Assembly: GCF_901827205.1 (NCBI RefSeq)
Contig: NZ_LR594675.1
Span: forward strand, 248,001 to 312,000
From: Variovorax sp. PBS-H4
Lineage (GTDB): Bacteria > Pseudomonadota > Gammaproteobacteria > Burkholderiales > Burkholderiaceae_C
Length of the DNA: 64,000 nucleotides
Reading direction: 5' to 3'
Shown: positions 28,383 through 36,585 of the stretch, piece after piece
Layout of the letters: every line of letters starts with the position of its first letter
Position numbering within the stretch: position 1 is the first letter of the stretch
Made by a program: the position numbers and the translations under genes
The notes under the pieces: model-generated
Told to the model about the DNA's origin: nothing
Seen by the model: only the letters and a program-made list of their open reading frames with translations
Database searches by the model: none

Positions 28383-29663
28383 ATGAATACCCTGGACCAA
28401 CATCCTTCCGCCGACGGCCTGTGGACCGATCTGCAGCTCGCGCCCGGCGCCGCGCCCGATGTCGCGCTGCCTGAAGGCGCACGAGCCGCCATTGCCGTGG
28501 AGCAGGGCCGCATCGCCTGGGTCGGCGCCAGTCGCGCCGTGCCTGCGCGCTTCACCGATGCCCCGCGCCACCAGGGAGGCGGCGCACTGGTCACGCCTGG
28601 CCTGGTCGACTGCCACACGCACCTGGTCTACGGCGGCCAGCGCGCCAACGAGTTCGCGATGCGCCTTGCCGGCGCAAGCTACGAGGAGATCGCAAAAGCC
28701 GGTGGCGGCATCGTCTCCTCGGTGCGCGCCACGCGCGAAGCTGACGAAGACCAGCTCTTCGCGCAGGCTGCGCCGCGCCTGGAGCAACTGCTGGCCGACG
28801 GTGTGTGCGCCATCGAGATCAAGTCCGGCTACGGTCTCTCGCTCGAACACGAGCGCAAGCAGCTGCGCGTGGCGCGCCGGCTCGGCCAAGCCTACGGCGT
28901 GACCGTGCGCACCACCTTCCTCGGCGCCCATGCGCTGCCGCCCGAATACGCGGGCCGCAGCAGCGACTACATCGACGCCGTGTGCAGCGAGATGATGCCA
29001 ACGCTCGCGGCCGAAGGGCTGGTCGACGCGGTCGATGTCTTCTGCGAGCGCATCGCCTTCTCGCTGGAAGAGACCGAGCGCGTGTTCAAGGCTGCCCGCG
29101 CGCTGAGCCTGCCGGTCAAGCTGCATGCCGAGCAGCTCTCCGACATGGGCGGCGCGGCGCTGGCTGCGCGCTACGGCGCGCTCTCGTGCGACCACATCGA
29201 GCACCTCTCCCCCGAGGGCATCGCTGCGATGCGCGAGGCCGGCACTGTCGCCGTGCTGCTCCCGGGCGCTTACTACACGCTGCGCGACACGCACCTGCCG
29301 CCCATCGAGGCGCTTCGTGCGGGCGGCGTCCCGATGGCCGTGTCGACCGACCACAACCCCGGGACCTCGCCGGCGCTGAGCCTGCTGCTGATGGTGAACA
29401 TGGCGTGCACGCTGTTTCGCCTGACGGTGCCCGAGGCGCTGGCCGGGGTCACGGTGAATGCGGCGCGGGCGCTGGGCTTGTCGGACACGCACGGCGTGCT
29501 CGGCGTGGGCCGCTCTGCCGACTTCGTGCTGTGGGATGTGAGGGAGGCGGCTGAACTCGCCTACTGGTTCGGGCGCAGGCCCGCGCGAATCGTGGTGCGC
29601 CAGGGCCGTGTTTCTTTTCCCTCTCCCCCCGGGAGTGGGCAGGTTGAGGGCATGCAGCGGTGA
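28383..29663 (+). CDS. hutI: Imidazolonepropionase
   Basis: 426 aa. The metal motif DCHTHLVYGG, SGYGLSLEHE, the late HAEQLSDMGG and STDHNPGTSPA blocks identify the amidohydrolase that opens 4-imidazolone-5-propionate to N-formimino-glutamate. The last ~15 residues (SFPSPPGSGQVEGMQR) are encoded by a GC-rich repeat rather than typical HutI sequence. Its stop overlaps the hutF start (GTGA). Confidence 0.96.
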   Translation: MNTLDQHPSADGLWTDLQLAPGAAPDVALPEGARAAIAVEQGRIAWVGASRAVPARFTDAPRHQGGGALVTPGLVDCHTHLVYGGQRANEFAMRLAGASYEEIAKAGGGIVSSVRATREADEDQLFAQAAPRLEQLLADGVCAIEIKSGYGLSLEHERKQLRVARRLGQAYGVTVRTTFLGAHALPPEYAGRSSDYIDAVCSEMMPTLAAEGLVDAVDVFCERIAFSLEETERVFKAARALSLPVKLHAEQLSDMGGAALAARYGALSCDHIEHLSPEGIAAMREAGTVAVLLPGAYYTLRDTHLPPIEALRAGGVPMAVSTDHNPGTSPALSLLLMVNMACTLFRLTVPEALAGVTVNAARALGLSDTHGVLGVGRSADFVLWDVREAAELAYWFGRRPARIVVRQGRVSFPSPPGSGQVEGMQR

Positions 29664-29730
29664 ACCGTTCACTTGCGCCAGTCGGAGGCCCGGTGCCCCC
29701 ACCCCAACCCTCCCCCGGAGGGGGACGGGG
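29618..29730. repeat. Pair of inverted GC-rich repeat elements over the hutI/hutF junction
   Basis: One C/G-run element lies at about 29618-29649, in the hutI tail, and a second at about 29693-29730, in the hutF head, where TCCCCCGGAGGGGGA is nearly palindromic. They are roughly inverted with respect to each other. Their type resembles dispersed Comamonadaceae intergenic repeats. Both contribute coding sequence (a SPPGSG stretch, and a PPPQPSPGGGRG stretch). Confidence 0.55.
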
Positions 29731-31114
29731 CAACGCCCTCTTTGCCTGCGATGCGCTGCTGCCTTCCGGCTGGGCGCGCAACGTGCTGCTGCGCTGGGAC
29801 GGGGCGGGCCGCTTGACCCATGTTCAGCCCGAAGCCGAAGCGCCTGCGGACATCCCTGCGTGCGAAGGCCCCCTCATCCCCGGCATGCCCAACCTGCATT
29901 CGCACGCCTTCCAGCACGCTTTCGCCGGGCTCACCGAATTCCGCGGCAGTGGCGAAGACAGCTTCTGGAGCTGGCGCACCCTGATGTACCGCTTTGCAGC
30001 GCAGCTCTCGCCAGCACAGGTGGAAGCCATCGCCACCTGGCTCTATGTCGAGATGCTCGAAGCCGGCTACACCTCGGTCTGCGAGTTCCACTACCTGCAT
30101 CACGACCGCGACGGCCGTCCCTATGCCGACGACGCCGAGATTGCGCTGGCCCTGCTGCGCGCAGCCGAGCGAACCGGCATCGGCCTCACCCTGCTGCCGG
30201 TGCTCTACCAGGCCAGCGGCTTCGGCGGCCAGCCGCCCAACGCGGGACAGCGGCGCTTCGTGCGCTCGACGGAATCGATGCTGCGCCTGCTCGAGCGGCT
30301 GCGCCCCGAGTGCGATTCGCAGGGCGCGTGCCTCGGCCTTGCGCCGCATTCGCTGCGCGCGGTCGCGCCCGATGCCTTGAAGGAGGCGCTGGCCGGCCTG
30401 GACGCCATCGACGCCACTGCACCGATCCACATTCACATCGCCGAGCAGACCGCGGAGGTCGAGGCCTGCCTCGCCTGGAGCGGCCAGCGGCCCGTCGCCT
30501 GGCTGCTCGACCATGCGCCGGTCGATGCCCGCTGGTGCCTGGTCCATGCGACGCACATGGATGCGGACGAATACCGGCGCGCCGCCGCCTCCGGCGCCGT
30601 GGCGGGACTGTGCCCGACCACCGAGGCCAACCTCGGCGATGGCCTGTTCGACTTCGAGGCCTGGCGCGCAGCCGGCGGCCGTTGGGGCGTGGGCTCCGAC
30701 AGCCACATCTGCGTGAACGCGGCCGAGGAACTGATGCTCCTCGAATACGGCCAGCGGCTCGCGAAGCGCCAGCGCAACATTGCCGCCGATGCCGCGCAGC
30801 CCTCCGTCGCCGCCGCCTTGACGCTGGCCGCCGTGCAGGGCGGGGCACAAGCCTCGGGCCGCGCCGTGGCGGGCTTGTCGGTGGGCCAGCAAGCCGACTT
30901 CGTGGTGCTCGACGCCAGCCATCCCGCGCTGGCCGGCCTGTGCGCCGCGGACGCGCTGTCCTCGCATGTCTTCGCCAGCCACCGCGGCAACGCCATCGCC
31001 TCCGTCTGCGTGGCCGGGCAGACGCGAGTCAAAGATGGACGGCATCTTCTTCACCAGGATGCGGCGGCAGCCTTCGTCGCCGCACGCAGCCAACTGCTCA
31101 CTGCTTCATCATGA
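29660..31114 (+). CDS. hutF: Formimidoylglutamate deiminase
   Basis: 484 aa from a GTG at 29660 overlapping the hutI stop. Metal site motifs LHSHAFQHAF, IHIAEQTAEV and GSDSHICVNAAEELMLLE identify HutF, which deaminates N-formimino-L-glutamate to N-formylglutamate plus ammonia. About 25 N-terminal residues (including VPPPQPSPGGGRG) come from a GC-rich repeat element. The native start may have been overwritten, and coupling from hutI would explain why it works. Its presence with hutG defines the five-step pathway. Confidence 0.94.
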   Translation: MNRSLAPVGGPVPPPQPSPGGGRGNALFACDALLPSGWARNVLLRWDGAGRLTHVQPEAEAPADIPACEGPLIPGMPNLHSHAFQHAFAGLTEFRGSGEDSFWSWRTLMYRFAAQLSPAQVEAIATWLYVEMLEAGYTSVCEFHYLHHDRDGRPYADDAEIALALLRAAERTGIGLTLLPVLYQASGFGGQPPNAGQRRFVRSTESMLRLLERLRPECDSQGACLGLAPHSLRAVAPDALKEALAGLDAIDATAPIHIHIAEQTAEVEACLAWSGQRPVAWLLDHAPVDARWCLVHATHMDADEYRRAAASGAVAGLCPTTEANLGDGLFDFEAWRAAGGRWGVGSDSHICVNAAEELMLLEYGQRLAKRQRNIAADAAQPSVAAALTLAAVQGGAQASGRAVAGLSVGQQADFVVLDASHPALAGLCAADALSSHVFASHRGNAIASVCVAGQTRVKDGRHLLHQDAAAAFVAARSQLLTASS

Positions 31115-31926
31115 AACTCTTCGAAACCACCGAACCGCCCTTCCGCTTCCGCCAGGGCACGCGGCCCCTGCTGATCTCCATGCCGCACGTCGGCACTCAT
31201 GTCCCGCCCGCGCTCGCCGCCCGTCTGACGCCGGAGGCGAGGCAGGTGCCCGACACCGACTGGCACCTGGAGCGCCTCTACGACTTCGCCGACGAGCTGG
31301 GGGCTTCCGTGCTCGTGGCCACGCATTCGCGCTATGTGATCGACCTCAACCGGCCGCCGGACAACCAGAACCTCTACCCGGGCCAGGACACGACCGGCCT
31401 GTGCCCCGTCGACACCTTCGACAAGACCCCGCTCTACGCTGCCGGCGACGTGCCTGACGAGGCCGAGATCGCGGCGCGCGTCGATGCGATCTGGAAGCCG
31501 TACCACGAGCAGCTGGCGGCCGAACTCGCGCGCATGAAGGCGGCGCACGGCACCGTCGCGCTGTGGGACGCGCATTCGATCCGCTCGGTGCTGCCTCGCT
31601 TCTTCGAAGGGCGGCTGACCGATCTGAACTTGGGAACTGGGGGAGGGACGAGCTGCGATCCGGCGCTGGCCAATGCGCTGCTTCGGATCGCCTCATCGGC
31701 AAGCGGCCACACCGCGGTATTGAATGGCCGGTTCAAAGGAGGGCACATCACGCGCACCTACGGGAATCCCGCGGGCGGCGTGCATGCAGTGCAGCTGGAA
31801 ATGACGCAGGCGAGCTACATGGAGGAGCAGCTGCCCTTTGCGTATCTGCCTGAAACCGCCATCCGCGTGCAGCCGGTGGTGCGGCGGATGGTGGAGGCGG
31901 TGCTGGGATTTGTTGAAAGGCGGTAG
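31111..31926 (+). CDS. hutG: N-formylglutamate deformylase
   Basis: 271 aa. Blocks ISMPHVGTHVPPAL, ATHSRYVIDLNRPPDN and LWDAHSIRSVLPRFFEG are typical of N-formylglutamate amidohydrolases, which end the pathway by releasing formate and glutamate. The start at 31111 is 4 bases inside the hutF end. It is the last gene of the block; no clear terminator was seen in the 50-bp gap before the convergent low-GC gene. Confidence 0.96.
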   Translation: MKLFETTEPPFRFRQGTRPLLISMPHVGTHVPPALAARLTPEARQVPDTDWHLERLYDFADELGASVLVATHSRYVIDLNRPPDNQNLYPGQDTTGLCPVDTFDKTPLYAAGDVPDEAEIAARVDAIWKPYHEQLAAELARMKAAHGTVALWDAHSIRSVLPRFFEGRLTDLNLGTGGGTSCDPALANALLRIASSASGHTAVLNGRFKGGHITRTYGNPAGGVHAVQLEMTQASYMEEQLPFAYLPETAIRVQPVVRRMVEAVLGFVERR

Positions 31927-31975
31927 GGGCTCCGTTGGCTAGTTTGCGAGCATGCAGATGCGCATTCCCCGGTTT

Positions 31976-33067
31976 TCAAGTTTTCTTCTTCTTTGACTTA
32001 TCCTCCAGATCATCAAGCTGCTCTTTGAGCCTCAATCGGATCGAATCAAGTTCCGTCCTGATCATGAGGTCATTTTTCGCGATTTTGGTGTTACTGTATA
32101 AATTCGTCAGGGAATTTCGCATGTCTTGTCTTTCCTTCATGGGCAGGTGTGGCTCCAGTTCATCAAACAAGGGCTTTAAAAATTCGTATCTTTTATCGTT
32201 TGGAACGCTCGCGAACTTAGTCTTGTAAACCTGGATCTCCGACATCTCTGGATCGGCTGCAACTTGGCCCCCTGCTGCGCTGTAAAGTGCCTTCATGGCT
32301 CGCACAGTGCCTGCTGCGGAGCTTTGGTCCACTTCCATCAAATATTTGATTGTCTCTACCAGCTCATTGCTGGTTTGTGGGTTGACTTTGGAGAGCCGTG
32401 TCCTGTGCGACAACGCTGGTTTTGGTTTTTTCTCTTGCTTTGGGATATCTTTGTTTTTCTCTTCGTTAGGAAGTTCCTCAATTTTCTCTTCGTGCGGAAA
32501 TTCTTCCGAGCGCTCTACGAATTCACCTGAATCACTTTTCTCAACCGGTAAATCCTCATGCCCTGGCTCCTTGGCGGGCAGATTTTTCACTTCGCCGGCA
32601 ATGAGCACGGGTTCCGAAGCAAATGCAATATGCTCGCTGCCGCTGCTGCTTTCATTCGTAGGGCTGTGCGCTTGTTCGGGCACCTTCGCGACGCGAGGGC
32701 GGCCTTTTTGCAGCAGCATGCTTCGCGGGCTTAGGACAGCGTCCGAGATGCTCGTCTCGCCGGGTATTCTTGCTAGGGGCACCGTCTTGATGAACCCCCC
32801 CGGAGGTTGCACTTTCGTCAAACCGCGCGTTGGCTTCTTTTCCGATTCTTCTTCAGCCTTTCTCGTGGTGGTACGCACCATCTTGGAAGCGGAAGGCTTG
32901 ACCGATTTGTACTTGGGCACAAAACTTTGCCGCTCAGCCCTTGGCTCGACCACCGTGCCTAGTTTGCTTTCCTCGGTTTGCTTCTCTGCTTTTCGTTGGC
33001 TTTCCTCTGTTCCTCTGTATAGCGGGTTTACAAAGGCGTTAGGCAGTAAATTGCTTTTTCTTTCCAT
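31976..33067 (-). CDS. Disordered putative type III effector with AAGG-repeat (363 aa)
   Basis: Unrecognised family. The start at 33067 has ribosome binding site aaggaaa. Residues 1-230 are low in hydrophobics, Lys/Glu/Ser/Pro-rich and probably disordered, with an acidic repetitive stretch near residues 165-215 (EEFPHEEKIEELPNEEKNKD) and an LSPR motif near 112. Residues about 235-345 form a helical module with ALYSAAGG and FLKPLFDELEPHLP. The module resembles two modules in the 508-aa protein at 38044-39570. There is no signal peptide. It is the last gene of a chaperone-cargo group on the minus strand, visibly AT-richer than the hut genes. A type III effector role is inferred from context and composition. 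Confidence 0.6.
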   Translation of the reverse strand: MERKSNLLPNAFVNPLYRGTEESQRKAEKQTEESKLGTVVEPRAERQSFVPKYKSVKPSASKMVRTTTRKAEEESEKKPTRGLTKVQPPGGFIKTVPLARIPGETSISDAVLSPRSMLLQKGRPRVAKVPEQAHSPTNESSSGSEHIAFASEPVLIAGEVKNLPAKEPGHEDLPVEKSDSGEFVERSEEFPHEEKIEELPNEEKNKDIPKQEKKPKPALSHRTRLSKVNPQTSNELVETIKYLMEVDQSSAAGTVRAMKALYSAAGGQVAADPEMSEIQVYKTKFASVPNDKRYEFLKPLFDELEPHLPMKERQDMRNSLTNLYSNTKIAKNDLMIRTELDSIRLRLKEQLDDLEDKSKKKKT

Positions 33068-33125
33068 GATTTTCCTTAAGGTTTTTTGTTGGCCAGTTAT
33101 GGTGTGCCTAAGTGATGCAGGCCGA

Positions 33126-33141
33126 GCTGCCTGCAGGCAGC
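33126..33141. repeat. 16-bp perfect palindrome between two effector-like genes
   Basis: GCTGCCTGCAGGCAGC, in the 120-bp gap between the 181-aa and 363-aa genes. It is followed by another GCCTGC at 33149-33154. It could be a regulatory site or hairpin; nothing shows which. Confidence 0.4.
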
Positions 33142-33187
33142 GTGATTTGCCTGCTAAAGTAATGCCGTGGCAATGATGCTGCCCAAC

Positions 33188-33733
33188 TTAATCGACAGTC
33201 TTTTTAATTTCTTCGTCGCTGGAGTTGCCACAATCGGTAGCATCCATGGTGACTGCATTTTTGGCAGTGTGTTTTGATAGATGCTTCAAACCGGAATTTC
33301 CAGTAATTGACTTATCGAGGACAAGTCGCCTGGGGCGCTGACCTAAAGACATCTTCCTTTCGCGAGGCTCCCAGGTAATTAAATTTGTAATGGGTTGAAT
33401 AGCTGGCGTAGTTGGAGGCGTTGTATCTACTCTCAAAGTGCTTGCCGGCTGTTTGGCCAGTGGGGCCATTGGCTCCACCAGTGGCTGGTCCATATCTTTG
33501 TCCAAATCGGAGAGAAATTTGCCCATCTGATATTTTGCCTTTAAACCGCTCTCTTTTGCTCGCTTCTCCAGTTTTGGGGGGCGTTTTGAGGGGGACTTCG
33601 GAGTTGAACGTGCAGCGGACTCAGGCGTCAAGCTGCCCTTTTCGGTGACGGGTGATTCAGCCTCGGCTCGGGGGCTGGTATCCGCGGCAATCCGTCCGGA
33701 TTTAGGTGGCGACGGTGGTCGAAGTTCCGTCAT
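33188..33733 (-). CDS. Disordered effector-like protein, main frame (181 aa)
   Basis: Unrecognised, Pro/Ser/Lys/Thr-rich, likely disordered (MTELRPPSPPKSGR..., SPSKRPPKLEKRAKES). The ATG at 33733 has only a weak, very close ribosome binding site (aaagaa). Directly upstream lies an A8 run on the coding strand, and the next upstream frame (33702-33863) carries a similar Pro/Lys-rich N-terminus. Shortening the A run by one base joins both into about 224 aa. So this is probably the C-terminal part of one gene broken or phase-controlled by the homopolymer. It sits between a CesT-like chaperone and the 363-aa protein, all in one direction. Confidence 0.55.
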   Translation of the reverse strand: MTELRPPSPPKSGRIAADTSPRAEAESPVTEKGSLTPESAARSTPKSPSKRPPKLEKRAKESGLKAKYQMGKFLSDLDKDMDQPLVEPMAPLAKQPASTLRVDTTPPTTPAIQPITNLITWEPRERKMSLGQRPRRLVLDKSITGNSGLKHLSKHTAKNAVTMDATDCGNSSDEEIKKTVD

Positions 33734-33863
33734 TTCTTTTTTTTGGAAAAATGGATGCCAGATCTGCTTTTACAGCGGCAGGCTGCCCTTCTGATGTCTT
33801 GGCTGGTAAGGGAGAATTGGTGCCCGGAATGGCTGGGAGTGGTCTAAGTTTAAATGCGCTCAT
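33702..33863 (-). pseudogene. Upstream ORF, likely true N-terminus of the 181-aa protein
   Basis: 53 codons from an ATG at 33863 (MSAFKLRPLPAIPGTNSPLP...). It ends in SIFPKK before the A8 run at 33737-33744 and then runs to a stop 35 bases later in the wrong frame. Deleting one A gives FPKK-E-MTELRPP and continues into the 181-aa frame. The composition matches that protein. It lies about 50 bp after the chaperone stop. It could be a sequencing error, a phase-variable tract or transcriptional slippage. Confidence 0.5.
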
Positions 33864-33911
33864 GATTTAACGGTTTGAAAATTGATCAACGGCAAAAGCG
33901 GAAAACCTTGC

Positions 33912-34355
33912 TCAAGCCAGCACGCTTGCCAGCAGAACCCCGGGGCCTTCCGACGAACGCAGGCCGATGACTTCCCGCGCCGTCTTGGTTTCATCGATGT
34001 GGTAGCGCAGCATCTCTGCCACGAAATCCCCGTCGAGCGCTTCGCCGTCGCGAAGCTCCCCGCAGAAGATGGCTCGCGACGAGCCGCCATCGAAGGCATA
34101 GGCGCCACGCAGCGTTCCGTGCGTGCGCAGGTTGAGCTGCAGCAGTTGCTCGCAGACCTCGGCGCGCTCGTGCGAGTCGGTGTCGCCCAGGTCGATGTAG
34201 AAGAAGAGGGCGTTGCTGTCTTCGGCGTCCTCGAAGTCCATCAGCACTTCGACCTCGTCGATCGAGAGCGAATAGCGCCGGTCTTGCTGCAGCGGTTCCA
34301 CGTGCAGGGCGCGGGCGGTCGTTTCGCAGATGTCGTTGAATTGAAGTTGGTTCAT
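33912..34355 (-). CDS. CesT-like type III secretion chaperone (putative)
   Basis: 147 aa, very acidic, from an ATG at 34355 with ribosome binding site aggaacc. Blocks: N-terminal helix FNDICETTARALHV, strands SLSIDEVEVLMDF and ALFFYIDLGD, helix VCEQLLQLNLRTHG, strands AYAFDGGSSRAIFCGEL, and a C-terminal helix. The order is that of CesT-family chaperones. Its GC is higher than that of the two cargo-like genes it precedes. It is divergent from the methionine synthase part at 34498. The call rests on pattern and gene order; the second chaperone at 14387 supports it. Confidence 0.6.
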   Translation of the reverse strand: MNQLQFNDICETTARALHVEPLQQDRRYSLSIDEVEVLMDFEDAEDSNALFFYIDLGDTDSHERAEVCEQLLQLNLRTHGTLRGAYAFDGGSSRAIFCGELRDGEALDGDFVAEMLRYHIDETKTAREVIGLRSSEGPGVLLASVLA

Positions 34356-34497
34356 GGTGGTGGTTCCTGATTGCTGCTCTGTCCACAATGAACACAGCAG
34401 CGCGCCCCAATGCGTAACCCTGGTCAACGGGTTGGTTCCATCGCGCACAAGGCCTAGGCCCGCGAAGGGCATGGAGCCCTTCCTACAATCGCTTCCT

Positions 34498-35544
34498 ATG
34501 AAGCCCCTCGTCTACACGCGTGCCCAGCAGCTCCCCGCCATCCTCGCCAGCCGCATCGCCATCCTCGACGGCGCCATGGGCACGATGATCCAGCGCTTCA
34601 AGCTCAGCGAATCGCAGTACCGCGGCGAGCGCTTCAAGGACTTTCCGCGCGACGTGAAGGGCAACAACGAGTTGCTTTCTCTGACGCGGCCCGACGTCAT
34701 CCGCGACATTCACGAGGGCTACCTCGCCGCGGGCGCGGACCTGGTCGAGACCAACACCTTCGGCGCGACGCGCATCGCGCAGGAGGACTACAAGATGGCC
34801 GATCTGGCGCGCGAGGTGAATGTCGAATCGGCGCGCATCGCCCGCGCCGCCTGCGACAAGTTCAGCACGCCCGACAAGCCGCGCTTCGTGGCCGGCGCTC
34901 TCGGTCCCACGCCCAAGACCGCGAGCATCAGCCCCGACGTGAACGACCCCGGCGCGCGCAACGTGAGCTTCGAGGAGCTGCGCGCGTCGTACTACGAGCA
35001 GGTGGAGGCGCTGGTCGAAGGCGGCGCCGACGTGCTTCTGGTCGAGACCATCTTCGACACGCTCAATGCAAAGGCTGCGCTGTTCGCGATCGACGAGTAC
35101 TTCGCGGCGAGCGGCGAGCGCTTGCCGCTGATCATCAGCGGCACGGTGACCGATGCCTCCGGCCGCATCCTCAGCGGGCAGACCGTGACGGCCTTCTGGC
35201 ACAGCGTTCGACACGCGCGTCCGCTGGCCATCGGACTGAACTGCGCGCTGGGCGCGGCACTGATGCGGCCCTACATCCAGGAGCTGGCGCGGGTGGCGGA
35301 CGACACCTTCATCAGCTGCTACCCCAATGCCGGCCTGCCCAATCCGATGAGCGACACCGGCTTCGACGAGACGCCGGAGGTCACTTCGCGCCTGCTGCAC
35401 GAGTTTGCTGCCGAGGGGCTCGTCAACATCGTGGGTGGCTGCTGCGGCACGACGCCGGAACACATCGCCGCGATCGGTCAGGCGGTGGCGCCGCTGGCGG
35501 GCCGGGCGCTATATCGGGCGGCGTTCTATCCAGAGGCGGCCTGA
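34498..35544 (+). CDS. metH: Methionine synthase, homocysteine-binding part (split MetH)
   Basis: 348 aa corresponding only to the N-terminal homocysteine methyltransferase barrel of MetH. LDGAMGTMIQ is the family start, and the zinc cysteines sit in GLNCALGA and GGCCGTTPEH. The remaining modules (pterin, B12, activation) are in the gene at 40030, so methionine synthase is split into two polypeptides, as in several Comamonadaceae. Four unrelated genes separate the halves here. The ATG at 34498 is preferred to an in-frame one further upstream because the homology starts there. Confidence 0.93.
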   Translation: MKPLVYTRAQQLPAILASRIAILDGAMGTMIQRFKLSESQYRGERFKDFPRDVKGNNELLSLTRPDVIRDIHEGYLAAGADLVETNTFGATRIAQEDYKMADLAREVNVESARIARAACDKFSTPDKPRFVAGALGPTPKTASISPDVNDPGARNVSFEELRASYYEQVEALVEGGADVLLVETIFDTLNAKAALFAIDEYFAASGERLPLIISGTVTDASGRILSGQTVTAFWHSVRHARPLAIGLNCALGAALMRPYIQELARVADDTFISCYPNAGLPNPMSDTGFDETPEVTSRLLHEFAAEGLVNIVGGCCGTTPEHIAAIGQAVAPLAGRALYRAAFYPEAA

Positions 35545-35706
35545 GCCGCCGCCCCTGCTTCTCGTCCTGTAAAGGCCGGATGAAGAAGCTCTCCAAGGGT
35601 TATGGCGGTGCACCGCCTTGCGAGCGGGTCCGTTGGACGACCAGGCCGTCGCCGAATGGCAATGCCCGGGCACGCGGTCTGCCCTTACGTTCATCAAGGA
35701 GGCACC

Positions 35707-36585
35707 ATGAACCGCAAGCTCGCACCACGCTGGATCGGCATCGCAACCCTTGCCCTCGCGCTTCCCATCGCCGCGGCGGCCCAGGAGGCCGTTGCGCGCA
35801 GCACTGTCAATCTTCGAGCGGGCCCGTCGGGCGACTACCCCGTCGTGGCCCGGCTGGGTCCGGGGCAGCCCTTTGAGGTGCTCGGCTGCACCAGAGGCTA
35901 CAGCTGGTGCGACGTGGTGCTGCCCGACGGCCTGCGCGGCTGGGTGTACGCAGGCGCCATCGACTACGTCTACGAAGACCGCCGGCTGCCCCTGGCGACT
36001 TACGGCGCGACCATCGGCGTGCCGATCGTCGGCTTCACCATCGGCAACTACTGGGCCGATCACTACCGCGACCGGCCCTGGTATCGCGAGCCGCGCTGGT
36101 GGCATGGGCAGCCGCCGCCGCCCGTGGCCGGTTGGCGTCCGGTGCCGGCGCCGCGGCCGGACTGGGAGCCCCGGCCATGGCGTGACCGCGACTCGGGCTA
36201 CCGGCCGCGCCCCGGGCCCGGCTACCAGCCGCAACCCGACCCGGGCTTCCGGCCGCAGCCGAATTGGCAACAACCGCCCGGGCCGCGGCCACCGCAGGAA
36301 CACGGCTTCCGACCGCCGCGGCCCGATCGTGATGTTCGTCCGCCGCAGCCTGGCCAAGACTTCCGCCCGCCTCGGGGCGATGCGGGCGTCCGGCTTCCCC
36401 CGCAGGCCCCACCGCCGGCCGTGCAACCGGGCCCTCGTCCGCCTCAAATGCCTCCGGGCCAGGCGGCCGGCCGCCCGCCGATGCCAATGCCGATGCCGGT
36501 TCCGGCGCCCGCCTTGCCCGGTGCGGATCTGCGGCAAAGGCAGCTGGACCGCATCAACCGGCCGCCGTCGAACGATCGTCCCTAG
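35707..36585 (+). CDS. Secreted SH3-domain protein with Pro-rich tail
   Basis: 292 aa with ribosome binding site aaggagg. A Sec signal ends about ALPIAAAAQ. A bacterial SH3 domain spans about residues 28-85 (STVNLRAGPSGDYPVVARLG, CDVVLPDGLRGWVYAGAI), a short GNYWADHYRDRPWYREP linker follows, and then a long Pro/Arg/Gln-rich tail makes up half of the protein. SH3b domains bind peptidoglycan, so it is probably periplasmic and cell-wall associated. It is convergent with the LysR gene; the stops are adjacent. Confidence 0.88.
   Translation: MNRKLAPRWIGIATLALALPIAAAAQEAVARSTVNLRAGPSGDYPVVARLGPGQPFEVLGCTRGYSWCDVVLPDGLRGWVYAGAIDYVYEDRRLPLATYGATIGVPIVGFTIGNYWADHYRDRPWYREPRWWHGQPPPPVAGWRPVPAPRPDWEPRPWRDRDSGYRPRPGPGYQPQPDPGFRPQPNWQQPPGPRPPQEHGFRPPRPDRDVRPPQPGQDFRPPRGDAGVRLPPQAPPPAVQPGPRPPQMPPGQAAGRPPMPMPMPVPAPALPGADLRQRQLDRINRPPSNDRP

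Noticed and set aside
29693..29730. Possible terminator between hutI and hutF
   Set aside because: The GC-rich palindrome lies inside the hutF coding frame, has no T-run, and hutF and hutG follow with overlapping ends; better explained as a dispersed repeat.
35545..35706. Short open frame starting at 35580 before the SH3 gene
   Set aside because: Overlaps the SH3 gene in another frame with no ribosome binding site; the leader of the SH3 gene is the simpler explanation.
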